Shown: one piece after another, positions 50,289 to 58,628 of the stretch | Layout of the letters: the number at the start of each line of letters is the position of its first letter | Position numbering within the stretch: the stretch's first letter is position 1 | Origin: Candidatus Uhrbacteria bacterium | GTDB taxonomy: Bacteria > Patescibacteriota > Patescibacteriia > 2-12-FULL-60-25 | NCBI GenBank assembly: GCA_016222815.1 | Contig: JACRQE010000003.1 | Location: forward strand, 310,001-374,000 | Direction: 5' to 3' | DNA length: 64,000 nucleotides | Translations under genes and position numbers: made by a program | The notes under the pieces: model-generated | What the model was told of the DNA's origin: nothing | Seen by the model: the letters and a program-made list of their open reading frames with translations, nothing else | Databases searched by the model: none

Positions 50289-52874
50289 TCAAAGCGTGAA
50301 CTCATCGTCAGACTCGTCACCCATAGCCATGCTTTCCTGGGCGCGTTGGCGTTCCAAAATTTCAGCCTCGATCAGTTCCCGTTTCCGTCCGTATTTGTAT
50401 CGGGACAGCTCGACTATCATCTTGGCCAATTCTTTTTCTTTTGCTCCGGGACGCGGAGCGAACTGTACTTTCATGCTGAACGGCCTAGAAGCCGTATTGT
50501 CTATCAAAAGCCTGGTCAGGTAATTCAAGCCTTCGACATTGACTAGGTCGTATTGCGAGAAGATCGGTGCGAATTCCTTGGCCAGGAATTCCGCATCATC
50601 CACGCCCACGCGACCGACCATCTTGGTGCCTACATTGCCGAAAATGGCGTCGCGGATCGCGGTATCGCCTTTCGGAGCCAATTGTCCGATGTATTGGTGC
50701 GCCACGATCAGGTCAAGGCCGTATTTACGCGCTTCGGACAAGATTGCCGAAATCGAGTCTGTAAGGAAATTCTGGAACTCGTCGATGTACAGGTAAAAAT
50801 CCTTGCGCTTATCCGGCTCCATATCGGTCCGTGACAGTGCTGCCATCAAAATCTTGCCGACCAGCACCATACCGATGAGATAGGCGTTCAGATCGCCGAG
50901 CTTTCCTTTGGATAGGTTCAAGAGCAGAATCTTGCTACCGTCCATGATCTCGCGCAGGTTGAAAGCGCTCTTCTGCTGGCCGATGATCGGCCGCATGATG
51001 TCGTTGGCGATGAAAGGCGTCAGCTTGGAGGTGATATAAGGCACCATGTTCTGCAAAGAAGCCTCGCCGCCCGCCTTTTGCGCTTCCTTTATCCAGAAAT
51101 CCTTGACCACCTGGGTCTTGCACTTCGTGAGCTTGAATGCCCTGAATTCCTCGTCAGATAGCACTTTCGGTATTTCCATCAGCGTCGAGCCGGATTCAGG
51201 ATGGTCCATGAGCAGGATCATGGCGTTGCGCATGTACTGTTCGAACATCGGACCGCCCGTAGACTTCAGGTCGTACAGTTTGTCGAATATCTTGAGCATC
51301 TCGTTGATGACGAAGGTCTTCTGTTCCGGATACCTCTCGTCATACTCCATCATGTTCAAGCCCATCGGCCGTTCCGTGTCCGATGGATTGAAATACACAA
51401 CGTCGTCTGCGCGTTCTTTGGGCACGAAGGTCAGACATTCGTCCGCGAAATCACCATGCGGGTCGATGACGCAAACACCGTGTCCGTTCATGATGTCTTG
51501 CCTGACAATCGAAGCCATGAGAGCTGTCTTACCTGCTCCTGATCCGCCGATTATGTACATGTGGCGTCGCCTGTCCTCGCCCTTCATCCTGATTTGGTAG
51601 CGATGGCCGCGGTATTCGGAAAGTCCGAGCAAAATGCCTTCGGTCGGCAGATTCGGCGGAGGTAAGGCGCGCCGCACCAAGAGCCAATTGATTTTCGGGG
51701 TTTCAGTTGAAGGTAGCGGAAAATGGAATACAGATGACACCTCTTCCGTATTCATGGTCAGGCGGTATCTCGGATCGTAATGCCGATAGATAAAATGGCG
51801 CACCATGCCGCTTTGGAATGTAGGCGTGTGCGCAGCGAAAGAGTTCCCATATTCGTAAATATTGAACTGGCCGAACGAACCCACGATGTCGTTGAGATAT
51901 CGCCTTGCCTTATCTGCGTTTTTCGAAGATACGATGATCCTAATATTGCAATCCAATCCGGCTTTCGAGGATTTTTCTTCCAATCCCTTTACCATCTCTT
52001 CCTCCAACGGCGACAGGCGATATTGTTCCGGCGCCTTCTGTTCTCCCGGTTTGGCCGTTGAGGCCAGGCTGATTAGCTCTTTGCCGACAGAACTCAAAAC
52101 ACCTCCTTTGTTAACTTCCGACAGCTTCTTACCCTGCTGCATCGCTTTGGCGATGCGCAATCCCTCGCGTCGCCATTTCGGCGGTGCGCTGGTCATCACT
52201 ATCTGGACTGCGGCTCCGTCCCCTTCTTCGATTTTAGACAAAGCGTTGGTCAGCGAGTTCAACGGGTCTGATTCAATCTTTTTGTAAGTCTTAATCGGGA
52301 AATGCGAAGGCCTCTTAAGCTTCAGGTAGCTTCCCATGATGATGCCGTTCGGTTGGAAGATATTGTAATCCGGTACTTCTTCGACGTCCGCGGTCGGGAA
52401 TTGCGCATGGATCTGTTGTTCAACGAACTCACGGTATTTCGATGGTGCGACGATGTAGAAAGATATCTTGTTCTTAGCCATCACGATCTCACATGAGAAA
52501 ATCCTTTCCCGTCCTAAAAGCCATGGCATGAATCCCCGTTCGGATTTGGTTGCACCGACCGAAGCGAAAAACGTTTCCATGACCGAAATGAGTTCCTGAA
52601 TCTGCTGGGCCGTTTTTGACTGTTCGACGTCTTCTTTTTTGGTCTCCTTCGGCACCCTAACTAACAGGACCTGGAGGTTGAATGCGACCGACGCCCTGCC
52701 GCGCCTGACGAAAAGGCTATGGATGATGTAAAGCACCAAAAAGACACCGAGGACCAGTCCGGCCAAGACCAAGACCAGCAGGACTATCGGATCCTCAAGC
52801 ACCTGCAGAATCCCTGCACTACTGACCGAATCTGTGCTCATCACATCCAATTGGAGCAGGAATAGTGGGATCAT
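50289..52874 (-). CDS. VirD4/TraG-like type IV secretion ATPase
   Basis: An 861-aa protein. One membrane helix lies near residues 28-55 (IVLLVLVLAGLVLGVFLVLY). A middle region of about 350 residues (LQVLLVRVPKETKKEDVEQS, AKNKISFYIVAPSKYREFV) precedes the motor. Walker A is IIGGSGAGKTALMASIVRQD (near 436-455) with Walker B FYLYIDEFQNFL (near 692-703) and LIVAHQYIGQL. It belongs to the conjugative coupling-protein-like AAA+ group found in most Patescibacteria genomes I know. It probably pumps DNA or protein across the membrane, perhaps for DNA uptake; this is inference. It overlaps its partner gene by 4 nt. Confidence 0.85.
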   Translation of the reverse strand: MIPLFLLQLDVMSTDSVSSAGILQVLEDPIVLLVLVLAGLVLGVFLVLYIIHSLFVRRGRASVAFNLQVLLVRVPKETKKEDVEQSKTAQQIQELISVMETFFASVGATKSERGFMPWLLGRERIFSCEIVMAKNKISFYIVAPSKYREFVEQQIHAQFPTADVEEVPDYNIFQPNGIIMGSYLKLKRPSHFPIKTYKKIESDPLNSLTNALSKIEEGDGAAVQIVMTSAPPKWRREGLRIAKAMQQGKKLSEVNKGGVLSSVGKELISLASTAKPGEQKAPEQYRLSPLEEEMVKGLEEKSSKAGLDCNIRIIVSSKNADKARRYLNDIVGSFGQFNIYEYGNSFAAHTPTFQSGMVRHFIYRHYDPRYRLTMNTEEVSSVFHFPLPSTETPKINWLLVRRALPPPNLPTEGILLGLSEYRGHRYQIRMKGEDRRRHMYIIGGSGAGKTALMASIVRQDIMNGHGVCVIDPHGDFADECLTFVPKERADDVVYFNPSDTERPMGLNMMEYDERYPEQKTFVINEMLKIFDKLYDLKSTGGPMFEQYMRNAMILLMDHPESGSTLMEIPKVLSDEEFRAFKLTKCKTQVVKDFWIKEAQKAGGEASLQNMVPYITSKLTPFIANDIMRPIIGQQKSAFNLREIMDGSKILLLNLSKGKLGDLNAYLIGMVLVGKILMAALSRTDMEPDKRKDFYLYIDEFQNFLTDSISAILSEARKYGLDLIVAHQYIGQLAPKGDTAIRDAIFGNVGTKMVGRVGVDDAEFLAKEFAPIFSQYDLVNVEGLNYLTRLLIDNTASRPFSMKVQFAPRPGAKEKELAKMIVELSRYKYGRKRELIEAEILERQRAQESMAMGDESDDEFTL

Positions 52875-53392
52875 GTTTTTTTTGAGGCCTCCTCCTTGCG
52901 GGCTTCGGCCAGTTCGATGATGCGGTCGACTTTGATTTTCGCCTCCTGCTCAAGGAAAAACTTGTTGACGCCCGGGACGCACAAGAGCCAATCGCGGAGT
53001 ATCTGCAACGCGCGTTTGAATTTGACCTTGAATCCGCGGACCATGCCCGCGAGTTCCTTGGCAGTTTCTTCGCCTTTAGTCTTGAATTTAAGCTGTGCTT
53101 CAGGAGTCAATTTGTTGAAATATTCGCCCAAGCCGTCCTCCATGATTTTTTCGACGCTAATCGTGACTTCGTCAGCCGGTAAGATCGGGACTGGTGCAGC
53201 TGTCTTAGGTTGGCCTTCGATGACTTTGGTGACTAACGCCTTTTCGGTTTCCGTCGGTTGTTCCAGGAATACATCTTTCGCCTCTGGCGAACGCTCAAAA
53301 GCCTTCTGATCGGCTTCGACCAAATTCTCTTCGACCGGCAAAATCTGTTCAGGTTTCAGTATCTCAGGTTTAGGGATCGGCTGGTCAGCCAT
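52871..53392 (-). CDS. Short partner of the VirD4-like ATPase
   Basis: A 173-aa protein starting at the ATG at 53392 (MADQPIPKPE). An acidic, Pro/Glu-rich N-terminal 85 residues is followed by a helical C-terminal domain (GEYFNKLTPEAQLKFKTKGE, then ALQILRDWLLCVPGVNKFFL, ending in a charged helix). No enzyme motif is present. It ends in a 4-nt overlap with the ATPase gene, so the two products are made together and probably interact. An extended -10 (TGG TAAAAT) ends 10 nt before the ATG. Confidence 0.65.
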   Translation of the reverse strand: MADQPIPKPEILKPEQILPVEENLVEADQKAFERSPEAKDVFLEQPTETEKALVTKVIEGQPKTAAPVPILPADEVTISVEKIMEDGLGEYFNKLTPEAQLKFKTKGEETAKELAGMVRGFKVKFKRALQILRDWLLCVPGVNKFFLEQEAKIKVDRIIELAEARKEEASKKT

Positions 53393-53401
53393 AGTCACAC
53401 C

Positions 53402-53410
53402 ATTTTACCA
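53402..53410 (-). promoter_or_regulatory. Extended -10, leaderless promoter of the ATPase operon
   Basis: TGG followed by TAAAAT (53407-53402) on the minus strand, ending 10 nt before the ATG at 53392. It is back-to-back with the CorA-like promoter 31 bp away. Confidence 0.65.
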
Positions 53411-53440
53411 CACCCTCGCGTCTTCTGCTGGTCACGGCTG

Positions 53441-53449
53441 TGGTACAAT
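53441..53449 (+). promoter_or_regulatory. Extended -10, leaderless promoter of the CorA-like gene
   Basis: TGG followed by TACAAT (53444-53449). The -10 ends 7 nt before the ATG at 53456, so transcription is predicted to begin at the initiation codon. Confidence 0.65.
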
Positions 53450-53455
53450 ATGCAC

Positions 53456-54385
53456 ATGCCTAAACGGCCGATAGCTTTTATTAAAGAATACAAAACATCC
53501 CGTGCCGAATGGGTGCATGTTGAACGCAACTCCGAAAAAGAAAAACGGCTGTTGGGCGAACGTTACCATTTCCATCAAGTCGATCTCCAGGAGATCCTAC
53601 CGCCTCTGCAAAGGCCGAAAGTCGTTGTCCGGGAGGGTTACATCTTCATGATCCTCCTTTTCCCGGTTTTCGATCCTGATACGCGGGTCATCTCCACCGC
53701 CGAAGTCGATTTTTTCATCTCGCCTGACCGCCTGGTCACGGTTTGTGGTTCGAAATTGCCGGCATTTGGCTCCGTATTCGAAGTCCTGTCCCAAAAGACC
53801 CGTAAAATACAATCCGCCAACGTTACCCACGTCCTGCATTCGATCTTGGACGCCCTGCTCGAATCCCTCTTCCCCATGCTCATCCATATCTCGCGGGATA
53901 TCGATGATGTCGAAAAAGGGCTGTTCGAAGACAAACAGCGCGGCGTGATCATGGAGCTTTTGCGCATAAAGACCAATATCGTGAATATCCGCAAAGCCAT
54001 GCAAGGCCATAAGAAGGCCATCCGCATGCTCATGGCCACCGGCACCACCATCCTGCCGATCAATCGCATGGAGGATTATTACAACCAGCTGGTCGACTAC
54101 ACCAAGGAAATCTGGGATACGCTCGAAGTCCAGCGCGAAACCATCAACGCCCTGCATGAGACCCATTCATCTCTGATCGACAGCCGCACGAACGATATAA
54201 TGAAGACATTGACCATTTTTTCTGTCATGATCTTTCCAGCGACTTTAATCGCGACTCTCTTCGCCATGCGGGTTAACGGTATCCCCTGGATCGATGATCC
54301 ATCCGGTTTTTATTACGTCATCGGCCTACTGATCGCCCTCGGCGCCGGTATGCTGGGATTCTTCAAATACAAAAAGTGGATTTGA
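53456..54385 (+). CDS. CorA-family divalent cation transporter, GMN motif altered
   Basis: A 309-aa protein with a large cytoplasmic alpha/beta funnel (VREGYIFMILLFPVFDPDTR, TAEVDFFISPDRLVTVCGSK) and a long stalk helix (SILDALLESLFPMLIHISRD, DIDDVEKGLFEDKQRGVIME). Two C-terminal membrane helices follow (about 250-275, 283-303), and the end is FKYKKWI. This is the CorA/MIT architecture. The canonical GMN at the pore mouth reads AMR here (ATLFAMRVNGIPW). The GMN loop selects magnesium, so ion preference or activity may differ. The start is placed at 53456 on the promoter position; another ATG lies 6 nt upstream. Confidence 0.85.
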   Translation: MPKRPIAFIKEYKTSRAEWVHVERNSEKEKRLLGERYHFHQVDLQEILPPLQRPKVVVREGYIFMILLFPVFDPDTRVISTAEVDFFISPDRLVTVCGSKLPAFGSVFEVLSQKTRKIQSANVTHVLHSILDALLESLFPMLIHISRDIDDVEKGLFEDKQRGVIMELLRIKTNIVNIRKAMQGHKKAIRMLMATGTTILPINRMEDYYNQLVDYTKEIWDTLEVQRETINALHETHSSLIDSRTNDIMKTLTIFSVMIFPATLIATLFAMRVNGIPWIDDPSGFYYVIGLLIALGAGMLGFFKYKKWI

Positions 54386-54404
54386 TTTTTCCCCGCACCC
54401 CTCG

Positions 54405-54450
54405 TGTCGTCCTGAACGAAGGCCGTCAGACGGCCGTAGTTGAAGGACCT
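54405..54450. repeat. Dispersed repeat-like element after the CorA-like gene
   Basis: GTCGTCCTGAACGAAGGCCG leads into a perfect GGCCGTC/GACGGCC hairpin and then GTAGTTGAAGGACC. Similar wording occurs at 14193-14250. It lies between convergent genes (CorA-like and cysS) and could act as a terminator with TTTTT on the plus side. Confidence 0.55.
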
Positions 54451-54463
54451 TTTTACTGAGCGG

Positions 54464-55843
54464 TTATTTCGGCATCGCCTTTTGCCCTTCTTTCGTGTCC
54501 TCGATTATCCAACCAAGATCTTCAATTTGTTTGCGAATAGTGTCTGATCCTGCCCAATCCTTGTTTTCCCTCGCTTTTTGGCGTTCATTCATCAAATTTT
54601 TGATATTCTCCGGCACCTCGATCTTCTTACCGACGTATTTTTCCAGATCCAAACCTAAGACTTTATCCATCCAAAGCAAAGTCGCGCCTTTATCTCCTGC
54701 CGGATAATCCCCGTCCACGAGCTTCCAGATGACGGCCAAAGCTTTCGGTGTATTCAAGTCATCGTCCAATGCCGCTATGAAATCCGCCTCTATATCCGTC
54801 AGGACAGATCCTCCTGCTTCCAGCTCGCGTGAATATGCCCAAAGCCTGTTCAAAGCATTCTGCGAGGCTTGTAGCGCCTCAAACGTAAAATTTTGGAGCT
54901 GTCTGTAATGTGCGCCAAGATAAAAGTAGCGCAACGACAGTGGATTGAATCCTTTTTCCGCCAATTCGTTGATAGTGTAAACATTGCCAATGGATTTGGA
55001 CATCTTTTGCCCATCCACGAGCAGGAATTCATTGTGCCACCAATAGTTCGCCAATTTCACCCCATAAGCCGCCTCGCTCTGGGCGATTTCGTTCTCATGA
55101 TGCACCGGAATATGGTCCACGCCGCCGCAATGGATATCGAACGGCTGGCCAAGATATTTATGCGCCATTGCCGAGCATTCCGCATGCCAACCCGGGAATC
55201 CAACACCCCACGGACTCTCCCATTCCATTTGACGTTTTTCGTTCTTAGGTGAAAATTTCCACAACGCGAAATCCGTCTTGTTCCGCTTTTCCGGATTCGC
55301 TTCCACCCGCGCCCCTTCTTCCTTATCTTCAGCCTTCTGTCGGCTAAGCTGTCCATAAGACGGGAATTTTGAAGTATCGAAATACACACCATCAGAAATC
55401 ACATAGGCATAACCCTTATCCATCAGGATTTTGACTAGCTCGATCTGTTCCGCAATATGGTCAGTTGCCCGACAAAGTAAAGGTTTGGGGGGGATTTTGA
55501 GGTTAAGCTTAGCCGCATTCTCAAGATATCGCTGGATGTAAAGCTCCGCGATTTCCCACACTGTCTTGTTTTCGCGCTTCGCACCCTTCTCCATCTTGTC
55601 CTCGCCTTCGTCGCTGTCGCTGACCAAATGCCCGACATCCGTGATGTTCAGGGCACGAGTGACCTCAAAACCGTTGAGCTCCAAAGTCCTCACGAGCACA
55701 TCTTCCAACACATAAGACCTGAAATTCCCGATGTGCGCATCCCAATAAACCGTAGGCCCGCAGGTATACATCCGGACCTTTCCGTCATCGATAGGCTTGA
55801 ATTCCTCGAGTTGTCGTGTGACGGTATTGAACAATTTGAGCAT
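54464..55843 (-). CDS. cysS: Cysteinyl-tRNA synthetase
   Basis: A 459-aa class I synthetase. The zinc and HIGH region is MYTCGPTVYWDAHIGNFRSY (Cys28, HIGN). Further zinc ligands lie in GWHAECSAMA and the His-rich VDHIPVHHENE. The KMSKS motif is DGQKMSKSIGN. The C-terminal helical DALR-like domain ends in RKQIEDLGWIIEDTKEG. Length is typical. The -10 GATAAT ends 9 nt before the ATG, predicting a leader of about 2 nt. Confidence 0.98.
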   Translation of the reverse strand: MLKLFNTVTRQLEEFKPIDDGKVRMYTCGPTVYWDAHIGNFRSYVLEDVLVRTLELNGFEVTRALNITDVGHLVSDSDEGEDKMEKGAKRENKTVWEIAELYIQRYLENAAKLNLKIPPKPLLCRATDHIAEQIELVKILMDKGYAYVISDGVYFDTSKFPSYGQLSRQKAEDKEEGARVEANPEKRNKTDFALWKFSPKNEKRQMEWESPWGVGFPGWHAECSAMAHKYLGQPFDIHCGGVDHIPVHHENEIAQSEAAYGVKLANYWWHNEFLLVDGQKMSKSIGNVYTINELAEKGFNPLSLRYFYLGAHYRQLQNFTFEALQASQNALNRLWAYSRELEAGGSVLTDIEADFIAALDDDLNTPKALAVIWKLVDGDYPAGDKGATLLWMDKVLGLDLEKYVGKKIEVPENIKNLMNERQKARENKDWAGSDTIRKQIEDLGWIIEDTKEGQKAMPK

Positions 55844-55851
55844 TGCATAAG

Positions 55852-55857
55852 ATTATC
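55852..55857 (-). promoter_or_regulatory. -10 of cysS (leaderless)
   Basis: GATAAT (55857-55852) on the minus strand ends 9 nt before the cysS ATG at 55843. The -35 is not clear. Confidence 0.55.
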
Positions 55858-55930
55858 CGATAACCCTAAGCAATGCAAACGCCTCTCTCGAGTGTTGATA
55901 AGCATAGATTTTCGATTGGTTGAGCAATTT

Positions 55931-55959
55931 TTGTCACGACAGAAGATCGGTGTTAGCAT
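55931..55959 (+). promoter_or_regulatory. Promoter of the small coiled-coil gene (leaderless)
   Basis: TTGTCA (55931-55936), a 17-bp spacer and TAGCAT (55954-55959) with TGT just before the -10. The -10 ends 9 nt before the ATG at 55968. Confidence 0.6.
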
Positions 55960-55967
55960 GTACATGT

Positions 55968-56279
55968 ATGGAAAAAGAACCCACGACCCAAGATATCCTC
56001 GAGGCGATAAATCATTTTGCTTCAGACGTGGATGATAAATTCATTAGCATTGATAAGAGGTTTGATGGTATCGAAACAGATATTCGGCAAATCAAAGCAA
56101 CGATGGTCACTAAATCCTACCTGGATGACAAAATGGCGGATCTACGCGGAGATCTGGTCTCAATAGTGCGCAAAGAAGATTCGAAAGTCGACACATTCGT
56201 TAAAATCGCGGCCGATGAAGGCGCAATCAGTAACAAATCCGCGCAGAAAATCCTGGCAATAAGCCCGTTCCCGAAATAA
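55968..56279 (+). CDS. Small coiled-coil protein
   Basis: A 103-aa soluble protein. TTQDILEAINHFASDVDDKF leads into a heptad region (SIDKRFDGIETDIRQIKATM) and a second helix (SYLDDKMADLRGDLVSIVRK), then a short C-terminal AISNKSAQKILAISPFPK. Such short 'DxIxxxxxxFxxxDxRFxxIDxR' proteins are frequent in Patescibacteria; no role is established to my knowledge. The nucleotide composition is more AT-rich than neighbours. It is monocistronic, divergent to cysS. Confidence 0.65.
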   Translation: MEKEPTTQDILEAINHFASDVDDKFISIDKRFDGIETDIRQIKATMVTKSYLDDKMADLRGDLVSIVRKEDSKVDTFVKIAADEGAISNKSAQKILAISPFPK

Positions 56280-56292
56280 ACAATGAATATCT

Positions 56293-56320
56293 GTAGGGTC
56301 GGATAATCATTTGCCCCTAC
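56293..56320. repeat. Degenerate palindromic repeat
   Basis: GTAGGG at 56293-56298 and CCCTAC at 56315-56320 flank an imperfect core (TCGGATAATCATTTGC). It looks like a decayed copy of a GTAGGGGCGAAT-type palindrome; the copy at 22708-22727 is better preserved. Confidence 0.5.
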
Positions 56321-56336
56321 CTGATCGATAATTCAA

Positions 56337-56364
56337 AAAATCCCCCATTTAACCGAGGGATTTT
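56337..56364 (-). terminator. Terminator of the S74-type surface protein gene
   Basis: AAAATCCC (56337-56344) with GGGATTTT (56357-56364); the minus strand continues TTGAAT. It is 5 nt past the stop codon. Confidence 0.75.
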
Positions 56365-56368
56365 GTAT

Positions 56369-58492
56369 CTATTTCAGGTTATTCAGTCTGCTCTCGATTA
56401 CCCTCAATCTAAGTTCCAACGTCTCATTCTGGGCTTTCAACGCATCGTTCTCTGCTTTGAGTTCTTTGATTGATTCTACAACCAATGCGTCATATTCGTA
56501 TGGAAGTTGCACTACTTTTATCTCTCCATCGTTGACTAAAGAGGCGTCATTTCCATTAGCTATGGATTTTGCAACCCAATTTGGGAACGATTTCTCCACG
56601 TCCTGTGCAATGAACCCTCCATCCACTCCGCTGACTCCGCCATGCAATTCAGGGTTTTTCCATTCGAAGTTAACACCGTTTAGTTTGCTGAGTTTTTCCA
56701 AAGCACCCGTCATCGGTTTGACATTTGTCTTCAATCTCAAGTCCGATGGAGCAGCCCACGCTCCACCTCCAGGCTTTGTGGCGACACCCGCACCGCTGAA
56801 TGTATACTGCCAGCCTATTGTGGGGTTCCAGAACCCGATTAACCTACTCGCAGCAGGTTGGGCTCCCCCGATGGCATCCCCGAAGAACCATTGATCCGTC
56901 GTTCCGCTCGATAGCCAAATACCTGCGGTACCGGCTGCCCCATTTCTTACTCTCATACGGTCTGCAACATCTAGCGCATATCCAGGCGTCGTCGTCTTTA
57001 TTCCTACGTTATCCGCGAAATAATTAGCCGTTCCACCATAACCCCAGCTGAAATATGTACCGTCATACCAAAGTGCTTCAGCCGCTCCGACTCGCATAAC
57101 TGTGCCTGGTGCTCCAGATGGTTTTAAGGTCAAAACGCCGTCAACTCCAAGGTCATTGTTTACGTCAACATCTTGGAGGCTGCTTAGTCCGATAGCGCTT
57201 ATGGCATAAGTTCCATCTGCCAGTGTCAAAGCGGTTGTACCTTTACTGAAATATCCCGCCTGCTGCCTGCATCCTATCCAAACCGTTGCACCGGCTACGC
57301 TTCTGAAGTCGCCGGCGCAATGTGCATATCCATCAGCGAGATTGATGGAGTTGTAGCTCTTGATTCCTTCTTCAGTCAGCAGATTACCCAGATACGTTCC
57401 AGGAACATTTACGTTTAATGTTTTATAAACCGTCATTCGGGTATTCGCGTTGTCGTACGTTAGATTCGCCGAACCACCGAACGCGCCGCTGTTATTGTAT
57501 TGGATTTGAGTATTGGCGCCTCCTGGTGTTCCGCTTGAAGGCCAAGCTGTGCGACAGTCCGGTAGGCCACCAGATAAACCAAGGCAGAGCTTTGTCGTCG
57601 GTGCAATCAACTGCAGTGTCCCAGAAACCGTAGTCGTATCATTTATCGAACCCAGTCTGGTGTTGCCTGAAACCGATAAGCCGTAATTTGTGCTTGGATT
57701 CGCTAACTCGACCGATCGGTTACTGCCTGCATCTACAAAATAACCAGCCGGTCCAGCACTAGAACCTCGGACAAACAAACCATAAGAAGTTCCGAGTGCA
57801 TTCTGCGCGTTGAAATAAGCGGCATAACCATTAGTCACGTCTGCCCCAATATAGCTCGAAACCGCCCTGGCATTAACTCCTCTCCCAATGGAATAAGAAC
57901 CGTAGGCTCCATCAAAATAGCCGCCATAACCTCCCCAGTTCGAAGTATTCGGATATGCGCCAGTCATTGTCAGATTACCTGTCATCGTATCACCAGCCTT
58001 CAACACATAGCTACCCGCCCCACCCGAGGGCCAGGTCGTGATGCAATCAGCAGGATTTCCTGGATTGAAACAGTATTTATCGGCTTGAATACGTCCATCT
58101 TCACCGAGAACTGGATTGGCTGTAATGCCCAGCGCTCGCAACCCACCGTAAACGTTAAACGTTAGCGGTTTTGCACCAGCTCCCAAGTTTCGCATGTCTA
58201 ATGTCGAAGCACCTGCGTTATCGACTCGAATTGCTCTGCCGCTTTTAAAACCAACGTCGCTGATGAAATTATACCCTCCAGGATGACCTCCGCCCGTCGC
58301 ATCTGTTCCAAAATTGATATTTGCTCCTTCTTGATGCGCTGAAGATCCCGCGGTATTCCATATGACCCCTGGCACATTACCTCCTGTGGGCTGTGTTGAT
58401 GGCCCTGTGAATTGCGCATTAGCAGCAAACACAAGACTTAGAATGGCAACCGCCGATAACGGAACTATATAACGCAAATTTAAGCGCTTCAT
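56369..58492 (-). CDS. Secreted surface protein with C-terminal S74 intramolecular chaperone
   Basis: A 707-aa protein. MKRLNLRYIVPLSAVAILSL is a signal peptide, probably cleaved after AANAQ. A long low-complexity beta-rich stalk (about 30-575) with Gly/Asn/Ser-rich units resembles tail-fibre or adhesin repeats. From about 583 the S74 domain starts (SDLRLKTNVKPMTGALEKLS) and runs through NGVNFEWKNPELHGG and GGFIAQDVEKSFPNWV. A coiled coil closes the chain (ELKAENDALKAQNETLELRL). S74 domains trimerise and cut themselves off at the Ser of SDLRLK, using a Ser-Lys dyad. It should form a trimeric surface fibre. Confidence 0.85.
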   Translation of the reverse strand: MKRLNLRYIVPLSAVAILSLVFAANAQFTGPSTQPTGGNVPGVIWNTAGSSAHQEGANINFGTDATGGGHPGGYNFISDVGFKSGRAIRVDNAGASTLDMRNLGAGAKPLTFNVYGGLRALGITANPVLGEDGRIQADKYCFNPGNPADCITTWPSGGAGSYVLKAGDTMTGNLTMTGAYPNTSNWGGYGGYFDGAYGSYSIGRGVNARAVSSYIGADVTNGYAAYFNAQNALGTSYGLFVRGSSAGPAGYFVDAGSNRSVELANPSTNYGLSVSGNTRLGSINDTTTVSGTLQLIAPTTKLCLGLSGGLPDCRTAWPSSGTPGGANTQIQYNNSGAFGGSANLTYDNANTRMTVYKTLNVNVPGTYLGNLLTEEGIKSYNSINLADGYAHCAGDFRSVAGATVWIGCRQQAGYFSKGTTALTLADGTYAISAIGLSSLQDVDVNNDLGVDGVLTLKPSGAPGTVMRVGAAEALWYDGTYFSWGYGGTANYFADNVGIKTTTPGYALDVADRMRVRNGAAGTAGIWLSSGTTDQWFFGDAIGGAQPAASRLIGFWNPTIGWQYTFSGAGVATKPGGGAWAAPSDLRLKTNVKPMTGALEKLSKLNGVNFEWKNPELHGGVSGVDGGFIAQDVEKSFPNWVAKSIANGNDASLVNDGEIKVVQLPYEYDALVVESIKELKAENDALKAQNETLELRLRVIESRLNNLK

Positions 58493-58501
58493 ATTGTCGT
58501 C

Positions 58502-58510
58502 ATTATAGCA
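58502..58510 (-). promoter_or_regulatory. Extended -10, leaderless promoter of the S74 protein
   Basis: TGC followed by a consensus TATAAT (58507-58502) on the minus strand, ending 10 nt before the ATG at 58492. Confidence 0.75.
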
Positions 58511-58545
58511 CACCCATGTTAAATGGTACGAACGAATAAAAAACA

Positions 58546-58614
58546 CCCGCGGGATGGTCGGGGCGGTCCACGCTCACTTTCTGGGTGATGTGTCCGCCCC
58601 TCGCATGCCGCGGG
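58546..58614 (-). terminator. Long two-helix terminator of the EGF/propeller lipoprotein
   Basis: CCCGCGG (58546-58552) pairs with CCGCGGG (58608-58614), and GGGGCGG (58560-58566) with CCGCCCC (58594-58600). A small inner TCAC/GTGA stem is also present. The minus strand then reads TGTTTTTTATTCG. It ends 15 nt after the stop codon and is unusually long and GC-rich. Confidence 0.88.
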
Positions 58615-58628
58615 GTTGAGGTTGAGGT

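Noticed and set aside
50289-53392. A full type IV secretion or conjugation locus
   Set aside because: Only the VirD4-like ATPase and its partner are present; no VirB4, VirB6, relaxase or pilin genes lie in the window.
53258-53455. Upstream extension of the CorA-like gene
   Set aside because: The frame is open to 53258, but this part overlaps the divergent partner gene and its promoter; the family N-terminus starts near MPKRPIAFIKEY, and the -10 box sits just before it.
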